In this document: piece after piece, positions 1-8,641 of the stretch
Layout: each line of letters starts with the position of its first letter
How positions within the stretch are numbered: position 1 is the stretch's first letter
Assembly: GCF_041378895.1 (NCBI RefSeq)
Contig: NZ_CP144212.1
Coordinates: 3,395,501-3,459,500, forward strand
Length of the DNA: 64,000 nt
DNA from: Dechloromonas sp. ZY10
GTDB taxonomy: Bacteria; Pseudomonadota; Gammaproteobacteria; Burkholderiales; Rhodocyclaceae
Direction: 5' to 3'
Notes under the pieces: model-generated
Databases searched by the model: none
What the model was told of the DNA's origin: nothing
Seen by the model: the letters and a program-made list of their open reading frames with translations, nothing else
Made by a program: the position numbers and the translations under genes

Positions 1-469
1 CGATGTCGCGGGCACGCAGGTTGATCTCAGCCGGCGAACCGGCGCCTTCGACCAGCACCGCCTCGTAAGCGGAAGTCAGCCGCCCCCACGACTGCAGCAC
101 CGCCTGCATCGCGCGCGGCTTGTATTCCTGATAGTCGCGGGCGTTGAGATCGGCGGCGACCTTGCCGTGGATCACCACCTGCGCCTTCTTGTCGGTGGTC
201 GGCTTCAACAGCACCGGGTTGAAGTCGGTATGCGCTTCAAGGCCGCAGGCCAGCGCCTGCAGCGCCTGCGCCCGGCCGATTTCACCGCCATCGACGGTCA
301 CCGCCGAGTTGAGCGCCATGTTCTGCGGCTTGAACGGAGCGACAGCGACGCCGTTGCGCTTGAGAATCCGGCATAGCGCGGCAACCAGCGTCGATTTGCC
401 GGCATCGGAAGTAGTGCCCTGCACCATCAGGGTCGAACAGGAAACGGCGGCGGGCTGAGCAGCGGACAT
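1..469 (-). CDS. cobQ: Cobyric acid synthase CobQ, N-terminal part (cut by window start)
   Basis: The open frame starts at an ATG on the minus strand and runs off the window, giving about 156 residues of a protein normally near 490. Near the N-terminus is the dethiobiotin-synthetase-like P-loop [10 protein letters not shown], then [13 protein letters not shown], the classic CobQ signature. CobQ is a cytoplasmic enzyme that amidates adenosylcobyrinic acid a,c-diamide at four side chains, using glutamine and ATP. It lies divergent from bluB-cbiB-cobD, all of the same pathway. The glutamine amidotransferase half lies outside the window, so its integrity cannot be judged. Confidence 0.93.
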   Translation of the reverse strand, partial: MSAAQPAAVSCSTLMVQGTTSDAGKSTLVAALCRILKRNGVAVAPFKPQNMALNSAVTVDGGEIGRAQALQALACGLEAHTDFNPVLLKPTTDKKAQVVIHGKVAADLNARDYQEYKPRAMQAVLQSWGRLTSAYEAVLVEGAGSPAEINLRARDI

Positions 470-539
470 GGCAACGACGATGTGAAAAAAGTCCGTAATT
501 ATGGCACCATCGCCCCCGCCTGAATGGTTCAGGCAAGTC

Positions 540-700
540 TCTCGGTGCCATCGACGGATGGAGAATCGGGAAGGCGGTGCGATTCCGCCACGTGCCCAAC
601 GCTGTGAGGGGGACGGATGCTGCAGATGCCACTGGCGCCCAGCCGGGAAGGCGCAGCCGCCGGCAGAACCCGAGTCAGAAGACCGGCCGGGAGACCGCAA
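540..700 (+). promoter_or_regulatory. Cobalamin (B12) riboswitch upstream of bluB
   Basis: The stretch shows the conserved cobalamin aptamer blocks in order: GGTGCC near 544, an AATCGGGAAG...GGTGCGATTCCGCC arm, CCCAACGCTGTGAG, the B12-box piece GCCACTG near 629 followed by CGGGAAGGC, and GAGTCAGAAGACC near 673. GC-rich complementary segments (GGCCGG / CCGGCC) follow before the bluB start. By family knowledge, adenosylcobalamin binding lowers expression of the downstream synthesis genes. Exact ends were judged by eye. Confidence 0.9.
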
Positions 701-766
701 CCGCCGGCCGCATGCCGGCAACACGACTGCAAGGCCAGGCAGCCGCATTTTCCAGAAGGGGAATCC

Positions 767-1543
767 ATGGAAAACCTCTCGCCGCAAGCGACCCAATCCG
801 ATTCGTCGATAGCGCAGCCCTTTTCCGACGCTGCCCGTGCCGCCGTGTATGAAACCATTTTCAGCCGCCGCGATGTGCGCGGCCAGTTTTTGCCGCAGGC
901 CGTGCCGGAAGAGGTGCTGGCCCGCGTGCTGCTGGCGGCGCACCATGCGCCGTCGGTCGGCTTCATGCAGCCGTGGAATTTTCTCGTCGTCCGCTCGCCC
1001 GAGGTCAAGCAGCAGGTGCGTGGGGTGTTCGCCAAGGCCCACGAGGAAGCCGCCGCGATGTTTCCCGACGAGAAGCGCCAGATTTACAGCAAGCTGAAAC
1101 TCGAAGGCATCGTCGAAGCGCCGATCAACCTGTGCATTACCTGCGACCGGCAACGCACCGGCCCGGTGGTCATCGGGCGCACCCACATCCCGACCATGGA
1201 CCTCTACAGCAGCGTCTGCGCCGTGCAGAACCTGTGGCTGGCCGCCCGGGCAGAAGGTTTGGGAGTCGGCTGGGTGAGCATCTTCAACGAGCCGGAGCTG
1301 CAGGCAGCACTCGGCATTCCGCCGGAAATCGTGCCGATTGCCTACCTGTGCATCGGCTATGTCAGCCATTTTCACGACAAGCCGGAGCTGGAAAAAGCCG
1401 GCTGGCTACCCCGGCTGCCGGTCGCCGACCTGCTTTATTACGACCGCTGGGGTGGCAGCGACCCGCAGCAGGCCGACCCGCTCACCGCTACCGTCGCCCG
1501 CTTGCAGGATGACATCCAGACTCGGGGCCACTTCCCGCGATGA
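767..1543 (+). CDS. bluB: 5,6-dimethylbenzimidazole synthase BluB
   Basis: A 258-residue nitroreductase-fold flavoenzyme. BluB cleaves reduced FMN with oxygen to make 5,6-dimethylbenzimidazole, the lower ligand of B12. Supporting motifs are [28 protein letters not shown], the C-terminal LGVGWVSIF and the late YYDRWGG segment. The ATG at 767 is preferred because it has an AAGGGGA ribosome site and starts ordinary BluB sequence; the frame is open 50 codons further upstream, but that part lies in the riboswitch. It is the first gene behind the B12 riboswitch, and its stop overlaps the start of cbiB (ATGA). Confidence 0.93.
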   Translation: MENLSPQATQSDSSIAQPFSDAARAAVYETIFSRRDVRGQFLPQAVPEEVLARVLLAAHHAPSVGFMQPWNFLVVRSPEVKQQVRGVFAKAHEEAAAMFPDEKRQIYSKLKLEGIVEAPINLCITCDRQRTGPVVIGRTHIPTMDLYSSVCAVQNLWLAARAEGLGVGWVSIFNEPELQAALGIPPEIVPIAYLCIGYVSHFHDKPELEKAGWLPRLPVADLLYYDRWGGSDPQQADPLTATVARLQDDIQTRGHFPR

Positions 1544-2523
1544 GTTCTACGCCCGCCGCCGCGATCTTCGCCGCCGCCTGGCCCGCGCTGGCCATGCCGC
1601 TGGCGGCGCTGGCCGGAGTCGGTCTCGACCGGCGCTTCGGCGAAGTCAGCCGCTACCATCCGCTGGTCGGCTTTGGCACCTACGCCAATTTTCTCGAACG
1701 CCTGCTCAACCGCCGCCAGCGCGGCCCCGGCGTCCTCGCCTGGGGACTGGCGGTGCTGCCCTTTGCAGTCTTTGCGCTATTGCTGCGCCAGGTACTGCCG
1801 ACGCCGCTGGCCTGGCTGGTCGACGTCATCGCGTTGTACTTCGCGCTTGGCGCGCAAAGCCTGATCGAGCACGCCGAAGCCATCGCCCGCCCGCTCGCCG
1901 CTGGCGATCTGGCGACCGCCCGGGTCAAGGTCGGCTGGATCGTCTCGCGCGACACCAGCCAGCTGGATACGACCGGCGTCGCCAAGGCCGGCGTCGAATC
2001 GGTGCTGGAAAACGGCAACGATGCAATTTTCGCAACCCTGTTCTGGTTCGCCGTCGGCGGTGCCCCCGGCGTCATCCTGTTCCGGCTGGCCAATACGCTG
2101 GATGCGATGTGGGGCTACCGCAACCAACGCTTCAACGCTTTCGGCTGGGCCGCCGCGAAAATCGACGACCTGCTCAACTGGCCCGCCGCGCGGCTCACCG
2201 CGCTGAGTTATGCCTTGCTCGGCCAGACCCGGCAGGCCCTGGCCTGCTGGCGCCGGCAGGCGCCCGGGTGGGACAGCCCCAACGCCGGACCGGTGATGGC
2301 TGCCGGCGCCGGCAGCCTCGGCGTGCAGTTGGGCGGCGCCGCGATTTACCACGGCCACGAGGAAATCCGCCCGCCGCTCGGCTGCGGCCCGGCCCCGAGC
2401 AGCAATGATCTGGCACGGGCCATCGCCCTGGTCCGGCGCACGCTGCACGGCTGGCTGGCCGCGCTGCTGCTGCTGGGCCTGGGACACGGGCTGCTGCTGT
2501 TTACCGGAGTCATCCATGCTTGA
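1540..2523 (+). CDS. cbiB: Adenosylcobinamide-phosphate synthase CbiB
   Basis: This 327-residue integral membrane protein has the expected CbiB length and several hydrophobic helices (about 10-27, 65-90, 95-112, 300-322). Typical signatures are [14 protein letters not shown] near the N-terminus, [10 protein letters not shown], and [18 protein letters not shown]. It joins adenosylcobyric acid to aminopropanol (phosphate) in the inner membrane. It overlaps bluB by 4 bases and cobD by 8, so the three are very likely translationally coupled. The literature also calls this protein CobD; the CbiB name avoids confusion with the next gene. Confidence 0.93.
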   Translation: MSSTPAAAIFAAAWPALAMPLAALAGVGLDRRFGEVSRYHPLVGFGTYANFLERLLNRRQRGPGVLAWGLAVLPFAVFALLLRQVLPTPLAWLVDVIALYFALGAQSLIEHAEAIARPLAAGDLATARVKVGWIVSRDTSQLDTTGVAKAGVESVLENGNDAIFATLFWFAVGGAPGVILFRLANTLDAMWGYRNQRFNAFGWAAAKIDDLLNWPAARLTALSYALLGQTRQALACWRRQAPGWDSPNAGPVMAAGAGSLGVQLGGAAIYHGHEEIRPPLGCGPAPSSNDLARAIALVRRTLHGWLAALLLLGLGHGLLLFTGVIHA

Positions 2524-3508
2524 ACACGGAGGCCGCCTGCGCGCTGCCGCTACCCGCCACGGCATTCTGCTGGCCGACTGGCTCGACCTGTCGACCGGCA
2601 TCAATCCGCAGGGCTGGCCAGTGCCGGCATTGCCGGCCAGCGTCTGGAACCGCCTGCCGGAAGACGACGATGGCCTCGAAGCCGCTGCCGCCGCGTATTA
2701 CGGCAACGACCAATTGCTGCCGCTGGCCGGCTCACAAGCGGCGATCCAGATGCTGCCGGCACTCTTTCCCCACGCGGCGATTGCCTGCCTCGGCCCGCTC
2801 TATGCCGAGCACCCGCACGCCTGGCAACAGGCCGGACACAAGCTGCGCCAGCTCAACCATGCAACGCTGACCCGAGCGTTGAGCGCAGTCACCCCCTACG
2901 TGCTCTGCTGCCACCCGAACAATCCAACCGCCGTCACCCAATCGCGGGAAGGCCTGCTTGAAGCCGCTGCGCAATTGCAGAAACGCGGCGGCTGGCTGTT
3001 TGTCGACGAGGCCTTCGTCGATTGCACGCCGGAACTGAGCGTGACCCCGGAGGCGGCCAGCGCGGCGGCACCAAACCTGATCGTCTTCCGCTCACTGGGC
3101 AAATTCTTCGGCCTGGCCGGCGCCCGCGTCGGCTTTCTCTTTGCCCCCGAGGAAATTCGCCACAAGTTGCGCGAGGCACTCGGCCCCTGGGCGATTTCCG
3201 GCCCGGCGCGCGAGGTCGCCCGGCTGGCGCTCGCCGACCATGCCTGGCAAAGCGCGACCCGCCCCCGCCTGCGTGCTGCGGGGGAACGCCTGGCGGAACT
3301 GCTGGGACGCTGCGGCGAGGTTCGCCATACGCCGCTGTTTGCCACACTGAGCAGCGAACGCGCCGGCGAACTGGCCGATTTTCTGGCGGCGCGCGGCATC
3401 CTGGTCCGCAATTTTCCTGAGCAAGCGCTGCTGCGCTGCGGCTTGCCGGCCGACGAAGCCGGCTGGCAACGCCTGACGGCTGCGCTGACGGCCTGGCAGA
3501 CAAGCTGA
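2516..3508 (+). CDS. cobD: L-threonine-O-3-phosphate decarboxylase (CobD/CobC type)
   Basis: A 330-residue fold-type I PLP aminotransferase-like protein. It starts MLEHGGRL and contains the GINPQGWP segment and CCHPNNPT typical of cobalamin-pathway CobD. The PLP lysine is likely in [17 protein letters not shown]. The enzyme makes (R)-1-amino-2-propanol phosphate, the substrate joined to cobyric acid by CbiB, so the pair sits logically together. The ATG at 2516 overlaps the end of cbiB; an upstream extension would lie wholly inside cbiB. CobC is the alternative name. Confidence 0.92.
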   Translation: MLEHGGRLRAAATRHGILLADWLDLSTGINPQGWPVPALPASVWNRLPEDDDGLEAAAAAYYGNDQLLPLAGSQAAIQMLPALFPHAAIACLGPLYAEHPHAWQQAGHKLRQLNHATLTRALSAVTPYVLCCHPNNPTAVTQSREGLLEAAAQLQKRGGWLFVDEAFVDCTPELSVTPEAASAAAPNLIVFRSLGKFFGLAGARVGFLFAPEEIRHKLREALGPWAISGPAREVARLALADHAWQSATRPRLRAAGERLAELLGRCGEVRHTPLFATLSSERAGELADFLAARGILVRNFPEQALLRCGLPADEAGWQRLTAALTAWQTS

Positions 3509-3516
3509 CGCCACTC

Positions 3517-3559
3517 CACGGTCGACCGGCTTTTTGGCAAGAAAAGGCGGTCGACCGTG
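3517..3559. repeat. Paired GGTCGACC palindromes (REP-like doublet)
   Basis: Two copies of a palindrome, CACGGTCGACCG at 3517-3528 and CGGTCGACCGTG at 3548-3559, are separated by 19 bases (GCTTTTTGGCAAGAAAAGG). Each copy is self-complementary and the doublet as a whole is an inverted repeat, so it can form one long stem or two short ones. It lies between cobD and the B12-binding protein gene. The same motif recurs through the window in pairs near 40.47 and 44.0 kb. No clear T-run follows, so a simple terminator is not the best reading. Confidence 0.85.
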
Positions 3560-3641
3560 AAAGACGGCCGGAGCGATGCCCGTCGGAAACTTTGTGCCCT
3601 CGCCCCGGTCGCACGCCTTTCCCATTGACTCATCCGCCACC

Positions 3642-4433
3642 ATGCCCCGCCTGCCCCAACGCATCGTCTGCCTGACCACAGAAACCGTCGAAGTGCTCTA
3701 CGCGCTGGGCGAAGAGGACCGGATCGTCGGCATTTCCGGCTATACCGTGCGCCCACCGCAGGCCCGCAAGGAAAAACCCAAGGTCTTTGCCTTCACCAGC
3801 GGCGACATCGGAAAAATCCTCGCCGTCAAACCCGACCTGGTGCTGACCTTTTCCGACCTGCAAGCCGATATTTCGCGCGATCTGATCAAGGCTGGAATTC
3901 CGGTCTACGCACTCAACATGCGCAGCGTTGATGACATTCTGGCGATGATCGAAACCGTCGGCCGACTGGTCGGGGCCGAAGCCAAGGCGCTGGCGCTGGT
4001 CGCCGAACTGGAGGCGGAAATCGAACTGACCCGACGCCTGGCGGCGGAGCGAATCGCCCGCAATGGTCGCCGGCCGCGCGTCTATTTCGAGGAATGGGAC
4101 GAGCCGCTGATCTGCGGCCTGCGCTGGGCCTCGGAACTGATCGAAATCGCCGGTGGCGAGGATGTCTTTGCCACCCGCTCCTATTCACCGCTGGCTGCCG
4201 ACCGCCAACCGAGTGCCGCCGAGGTGATCGCCGCCGCTCCCGAGATCATCATCGGCTCGTGGTGCGGCAAGCATTTCCGCCCCGAACGGGTGGCCGCCCG
4301 TCCCGGCTGGCAGGAGATTCCGGCGGTCAGGAACGGCCGCCTGCACGAACTCAAGTCAGCCGTGATCCTGACTCCCGGACCGGTCGCGATCAGCGAAGGT
4401 TTGCCGCAACTACGCGCGCTCTTTGATCTGTGA
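3642..4433 (+). CDS. Cobalamin-binding protein, BtuF-like (no signal peptide seen)
   Basis: A 263-residue protein of the BtuF/TroA-like helical-backbone binding fold. It contains RIVCLTTETVEVLYALGEEDRIVGISGY, split here only by family alignment, then KPDLVLTFSDLQ and EIIIGSWCGKHF, typical of corrinoid-binding proteins. Start choice is uncertain: ATG 3642 begins at the conserved domain, while an in-frame ATG at 3576 adds 22 residues without a convincing export signal. Lack of a signal peptide argues against a normal periplasmic role. It follows the cobalamin genes after a palindrome pair. No permease or ATPase gene is adjacent. Confidence 0.75.
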   Translation: MPRLPQRIVCLTTETVEVLYALGEEDRIVGISGYTVRPPQARKEKPKVFAFTSGDIGKILAVKPDLVLTFSDLQADISRDLIKAGIPVYALNMRSVDDILAMIETVGRLVGAEAKALALVAELEAEIELTRRLAAERIARNGRRPRVYFEEWDEPLICGLRWASELIEIAGGEDVFATRSYSPLAADRQPSAAEVIAAAPEIIIGSWCGKHFRPERVAARPGWQEIPAVRNGRLHELKSAVILTPGPVAISEGLPQLRALFDL

Positions 4434-4458
4434 GAAAAAATTGCCCGATGCGGCTGTC

Positions 4459-4464
4459 TATAAT
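4459..4464 (+). promoter_or_regulatory. Candidate -10 element (TATAAT) before the small exported protein
   Basis: A perfect TATAAT lies 31 bases before the ATG at 4495, in the short gap after the BtuF-like gene. A well-spaced -35 is not obvious (TTGCCC at 4441 is only 12 bases away), so the call rests on the -10 and its position. Confidence 0.4.
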
Positions 4465-4494
4465 CGACCCATCCTTTTTCTTCGGCATCCGTTC

Positions 4495-4851
4495 ATGAAC
4501 CTCCGTCTTCTGCTGCCCTGCCTCGCGCTGCTTGCCTTTGCCGCCACGCCCGCCCAGGCTGGCGAGCAACCCTCAGAAGCTGCCGGCAAGGCGGCATTGA
4601 CCGTTCTCGGCGAAATCAACGGCACCGCCCTGGCTTGCCAGCAGTTGGCAATCGTCAGCCGCGCCCGCAATGCGGTCAGCACCACCGCCCCCAAGACCCG
4701 CGAAAACGGCGAAATTTTCGAGCACGCCACCAACACCGCGTTCCTCGCTCAAGGCCAGGGCGGTCGCTGCCCGGAAGCAATGCAGTTGGTCGAGCGGCTA
4801 AACGCTGCCGAAAGCGAACTCGCCCGCGCCTTCGCGACGCAACGCCCGTGA
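4495..4851 (+). CDS. Small exported protein of unknown function
   Basis: A 118-residue protein with a clear Sec signal: MNLRLLLPCLALLAF followed by AATPAQA-GEQ, a good signal peptidase I site. The mature part is about 95 residues with two cysteines (in LACQQL and GRCPEAM), which could form a disulfide, and is otherwise helical. I do not recognise the family. The ATG at 4495 is chosen because it starts the signal peptide. Its stop overlaps the GTG start of the SCO1-type gene, so the two are probably co-transcribed and the product may act in the same periplasmic process. Confidence 0.75.
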   Translation: MNLRLLLPCLALLAFAATPAQAGEQPSEAAGKAALTVLGEINGTALACQQLAIVSRARNAVSTTAPKTRENGEIFEHATNTAFLAQGQGGRCPEAMQLVERLNAAESELARAFATQRP

Positions 4852-5474
4852 CCCGGCGCTGGCTGCTCCTGCTCAGCCTGGTCAGCCCGCTGGTCCTGGC
4901 CCAGGCCCAGCACAGCCTGGAATTGCTGCAGCAGGCCGGGCAGCGCAATGTGCTCACCAGTAACAGTGAAGAGAGCGAGCAAATCATCCCGCGCTACCTG
5001 CTGCAAGATCCCCTGGGGCGCGCGGTCAGCAACGAGGATTTCCGCGGCCGCTACCAGTTGATCGCCTTCGGCTACACCTATTGCCCCGACATCTGCCCGA
5101 CCACCCTGGTCGAAATGGCCGAAGTCCTTAAGTTGCTGGCCAGCGATGCCGACCTCTTGCAAGCAATCTTCATCACCGTGGACCCGGAGCGGGACAATGG
5201 CAAGGTGCTCAAGACCTACACCGAATTTTTTGACCGCCGGATTCTCGGACTGACAGGCTCCCCACAGTTGGTCCGCCGCGCAGCCGACAATTTCCGCATC
5301 CGCTATGCCAAGGTTCCCGGCAGCGACGGCAATTACGCGGTCGACCACGCCGCTGGCATGATTTTGCTCGGCCCCGACGGCCGCGTCGCCAGAAAATATG
5401 CCTACGGCACCTCGCCGCAGGAAATCGCAGAGCATCTCCGCAGCGCGATCCGCCGTCGCCAGGCAGCACACTGA
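4848..5474 (+). CDS. SCO1/SenC-family copper chaperone or thiol protein
   Basis: This 208-residue protein starts at GTG (overlap GTGA with the previous gene) and has an N-terminal membrane or signal segment (WLLLLSLVSPLVLAQA). The thioredoxin-fold SCO domain carries the copper-binding motif YCPDICP with Cys79 and Cys83, ITVDPERD, and the third ligand His167 in AVDHAAG. Family role: delivery of copper to the CuA centre of cytochrome oxidase, or redox control in the periplasm. No oxidase genes are visible here, so the target is unknown. Confidence 0.88.
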   Translation: MTRRWLLLLSLVSPLVLAQAQHSLELLQQAGQRNVLTSNSEESEQIIPRYLLQDPLGRAVSNEDFRGRYQLIAFGYTYCPDICPTTLVEMAEVLKLLASDADLLQAIFITVDPERDNGKVLKTYTEFFDRRILGLTGSPQLVRRAADNFRIRYAKVPGSDGNYAVDHAAGMILLGPDGRVARKYAYGTSPQEIAEHLRSAIRRRQAAH

Positions 5475-5580
5475 GCCTGCTTTTGTGGGGCACAGAAGAA
5501 GCAAGGACTCGCTCCGCTGGAATACCTTATTACCTTTAGATCAATTGCCCGGCATAGGCGCTGGCGCTATAGTCCAGCCC

Positions 5581-6486
5581 ATGCTGCGCTCCGCCCTGTT
5601 CCGCGCCCTGCTGTTGCTGCTGCTGTTGCCTCCGGCTTACGGCGGCCCAGTCGCGCTTGTGCTGAACCAGCAGGGCGGCCCCTATGCGGAGTATGCGCGC
5701 ACACTGGGGGAACATCTCGATCCGGCCCGATTCCCGCTGAGCCTGCATGCCAGCCCGGAACAATTCCCCGGTCCGGCTCCGGGCACCGAGCTGATCATCG
5801 CCGCCGGCACCGAAGCACTGCGCCAGGCGCTGGCTAGACATGGCAACACACCGATTCTTGCCGTCCTGCTGCCACGGCAAAATTATGAAAAGATACTGGC
5901 CGAACACAGCAAGCTCAGGGTGAGGATTTCGGCCATTTATCTCGACCAGCCGCCTGGCCGCCTGGCCGCCTTTGTCCGCCAGTTGCTGCCGCAGCAAAAA
6001 CGGGTCGGCCTGCTGCTCAGCCAGGATAGCCGACCGCAGTTCGGCGCGCTGCGCCAGGCCCTGGGACAGCAGGGCCTGCATGTTGACAGCGAGGATAGCG
6101 ACAACGACACCAACCTGCTGCCGGCACTTAATAACCTGTTTGCCCGCAACAACATCCTGCTGGCGATCCCGGATGGCAGTATTTACAAGCGGGAGAACAT
6201 CCGCAGCATCCTGGTCACCAGCTTCCGTTACCAAAAGCCGGTGATTGCCTTTTCCTCGGCCTTCGTTCAGGCTGGCGCCCTTGCCGGCCTGTATTCGACG
6301 CCGGCACAGATTGCCCGCCAGACCGCCGAACTGCTTGCCCAGTCCGGCGCCAGCCTGCCGCCCCCGATGCCCCCCACCCAGTTCGCAATTTCGATCAATC
6401 AGAATGTCGCCGAGTCCCTCGGCCTGTCCCTGCCCGACGAAAGCACGCTGCGCCGTGCGCTGCAGCAGGATCGGGAGGCACGATGA
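5581..6486 (+). CDS. ABC-type periplasmic substrate-binding protein (TrpX-like), lone
   Basis: A 301-residue exported protein: an N-terminal signal (LFRALLLLLLLPPAYG) precedes a type I periplasmic-binding fold (GPVALVLNQQGGPYAEYA, ELIIAAGTEAL, SAIYLDQP, KRVGLLLSQDSRPQF, PVIAFSSAFVQAGALAGLY). This matches the ABC_sub_bind group. No permease or ATPase gene is nearby. The stop overlaps the start of the following diguanylate cyclase (ATGA), and a TonB receptor gene faces them. I infer a ligand-sensing partner rather than a transporter component. The ligand cannot be read from sequence. Confidence 0.78.
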   Translation: MLRSALFRALLLLLLLPPAYGGPVALVLNQQGGPYAEYARTLGEHLDPARFPLSLHASPEQFPGPAPGTELIIAAGTEALRQALARHGNTPILAVLLPRQNYEKILAEHSKLRVRISAIYLDQPPGRLAAFVRQLLPQQKRVGLLLSQDSRPQFGALRQALGQQGLHVDSEDSDNDTNLLPALNNLFARNNILLAIPDGSIYKRENIRSILVTSFRYQKPVIAFSSAFVQAGALAGLYSTPAQIARQTAELLAQSGASLPPPMPPTQFAISINQNVAESLGLSLPDESTLRRALQQDREAR

Positions 6487-8576
6487 GAGGACTGACCCTG
6501 CGTTACCGCTTGTTGCTGCTGACCCTGCTGCCAAGCACGCTGATTTCCGTCGTCCTGGTGGCCTTCTTCACGGCCAGCGGAATCCGCAGCCTGGAAAACG
6601 AACTGCGGGCCAAGGCCTTATCGACCGTTCGCTATCTGGCACCGATCAGCGAATACGGGATCATCGCCGGCCATATCGACAGCCTGCACAGTCTGGCGCA
6701 TGCCACGCTGCAGGAACCCGGTGTCAAGGCTGCCGTCATCGTTAACCAGAAGGGACGCGCGATTGCCGTCAGCGGCCGTGTCTCGTTGACCAGCGACCTG
6801 TTGCGCAGCCCGGTCCCGACCCCTGGCCTGGTCGCCGAAAACGAGGGCTGGGTTGCCTACGGCGCGCCGGTCAAGCGCTCGGCCAGTGAGAGCGACGTAT
6901 TGTTCGAGTTTTCTCCACCCGGACAGGAAAATGCCAGTGCAGAAGTGATCGGCCACGTGTTCGTCGAATTCGACAAGCGCGAACTCTCGGGCAAACGCCG
7001 TGAATTGCTGGAGCAGGCCACCCTGATCATGAGCATCGGCCTGATTCCCCTTGGTCTTCTCGCCATTTTCGTGGCTGACGGGATGTCTGCTCCGGTACGT
7101 CGCCTGGCGGAAGCGGTCAGGAAAATGTCGGCGGCCCATTTCAATACCCGCGTACCGGAAAGCACCAGCGGTGAAATCGGCATTCTGGAACGCGGCTTCA
7201 ATGAAATGGCCGAGCACATCGAGGAGGTCCATCACTCGATGCAGTTGCGGATCGAAGAGGCGACAGCCCAACTGGCCTACCAGGCCCGCCACGATGCGCT
7301 GACCGGGCTGATCAACCGGCGCGAATTCGAAGCCCGACTGGAGAAAGCTCTGCGCTCGGTACAAGCCGGCGGGACCGAATTCTGCGTGCTATTCATCGAT
7401 CTCGACCGTTTCAAGCCGGTCAATGACGCCTGCGGCCACCTCGCCGGCGACGAACTTCTGCGCCAGATTGCCCAGTTGTTCCAGACCCGCCTGCGTGGTG
7501 AAGATACCCTCGGCCGCCTCGGCGGCGACGAGTTCGGGATCATCCTGCACGACTGCAAGTTGCCCAACGCAATGCAGATCGCCAACGATATCTGCATGCT
7601 GGCCGGCGACTATCGCTTCATCTGGCAGGACAAGGTTTTTGCTGTTGGAGCCAGTATCGGTGCAACCGCCGTCGATCGGCATGTCCGCCGGATCAAGGAC
7701 ATTCTTGCCGCCGGCGACCAGGCCTGCTATCAGGCCAAAGAAGCCGGCCGCAACCGGGTCTGCGCCCACCAGCCGGAGAATGACCACAACCAGCGCCTGC
7801 ACGACGAACATTGGGCGATCCGGATTCCCGAAGCACTTGCCGAACAGCGCCTGCAAATTGACGCACTGCCGTTGCGGGCGTTGCAAACCGGCCTGCCAGC
7901 CCGGCACGTCGTTGAAATCGGAGCCCGGATGCATGAGCCGGGGCGCCCGCCGATCCTGCTTCCAGCCCTGATCGACGCGGCCGAGCGCTACGAACTATCC
8001 GAAGCCGTCGACCACTACCTGCTGACCGCCACCGCCCAGGCACTGGCCCATGCCCGCGACCACGGCCGCAACCTGTTCTGCCTGGTACCGTTATCGGCTT
8101 CGGCAATTGATCGGCCGGGGACCCTGAAATACATCGCCGGGCTGCTCAACCAGCATCGTCTCGATGGTGGCAGTCTCTGCCTGCTGTTCCCGGAAGAATT
8201 GTCGACCCACCACGCCTCGCAACTGACCAGCTTTGCCCGTGAAGCAAACAAGCTGGGCTGCACGATCGGATTGCAGGAGTTCGGCGGTGGTCTGTCCTCC
8301 TTTGGCCACTTGCGCACACTCGCCCCGGCCTTCATCAAGATCAGCCCGAGCCTGACCCTGCAAGCCGGCAGCAACAAGACCTCGACAGCGCTGTTGCGCG
8401 CGATCAAGGAAATCGCAGCCGATCTCGGCATCCACTCGGTCGCCACCGAAATCAGCGATGTCGATAGTCTGGGCGCCCTGAAATCGCTGGGTCTGGACTA
8501 CGGCCAGGGCTACGCCGTAGCTCCCTGCGAACCGCTTGAGGTCTGGCTTGAAGGCGCGGTGATCCGCAACGGATAA
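6483..8576 (+). CDS. Membrane GGDEF protein with HAMP and degenerate EAL domain
   Basis: 697 residues. Order: TM1 about 8-30, periplasmic sensor about 35-180, TM2 about 182-203, HAMP about 203-255, GGDEF about 265-420 with an intact active motif RLGGDEFG (GGDEF near 347), then an EAL-like domain about 445-690. The EAL domain lacks the EAL signature (PLRALQTG stands there) and the usual DFG and KID acidic residues are changed (QEFGGG, IKIS), while QGYAVAP is kept. I infer an active diguanylate cyclase with a non-catalytic, perhaps binding, EAL domain. Translationally coupled to the binding protein upstream. Confidence 0.9.
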   Translation: MRGLTLRYRLLLLTLLPSTLISVVLVAFFTASGIRSLENELRAKALSTVRYLAPISEYGIIAGHIDSLHSLAHATLQEPGVKAAVIVNQKGRAIAVSGRVSLTSDLLRSPVPTPGLVAENEGWVAYGAPVKRSASESDVLFEFSPPGQENASAEVIGHVFVEFDKRELSGKRRELLEQATLIMSIGLIPLGLLAIFVADGMSAPVRRLAEAVRKMSAAHFNTRVPESTSGEIGILERGFNEMAEHIEEVHHSMQLRIEEATAQLAYQARHDALTGLINRREFEARLEKALRSVQAGGTEFCVLFIDLDRFKPVNDACGHLAGDELLRQIAQLFQTRLRGEDTLGRLGGDEFGIILHDCKLPNAMQIANDICMLAGDYRFIWQDKVFAVGASIGATAVDRHVRRIKDILAAGDQACYQAKEAGRNRVCAHQPENDHNQRLHDEHWAIRIPEALAEQRLQIDALPLRALQTGLPARHVVEIGARMHEPGRPPILLPALIDAAERYELSEAVDHYLLTATAQALAHARDHGRNLFCLVPLSASAIDRPGTLKYIAGLLNQHRLDGGSLCLLFPEELSTHHASQLTSFAREANKLGCTIGLQEFGGGLSSFGHLRTLAPAFIKISPSLTLQAGSNKTSTALLRAIKEIAADLGIHSVATEISDVDSLGALKSLGLDYGQGYAVAPCEPLEVWLEGAVIRNG

Positions 8577-8641
8577 GGCACCGGCAATACGGCAGTTCTA
8601 CTCCCGGATCGAAGCAGCGGCCCCGGGCCGCAGCAATCGCT

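Noticed and set aside
4441..4464. Complete sigma70 promoter with TTGCCC as -35
   Set aside because: Only 12 bases separate it from TATAAT. The -10 is retained alone at low confidence.
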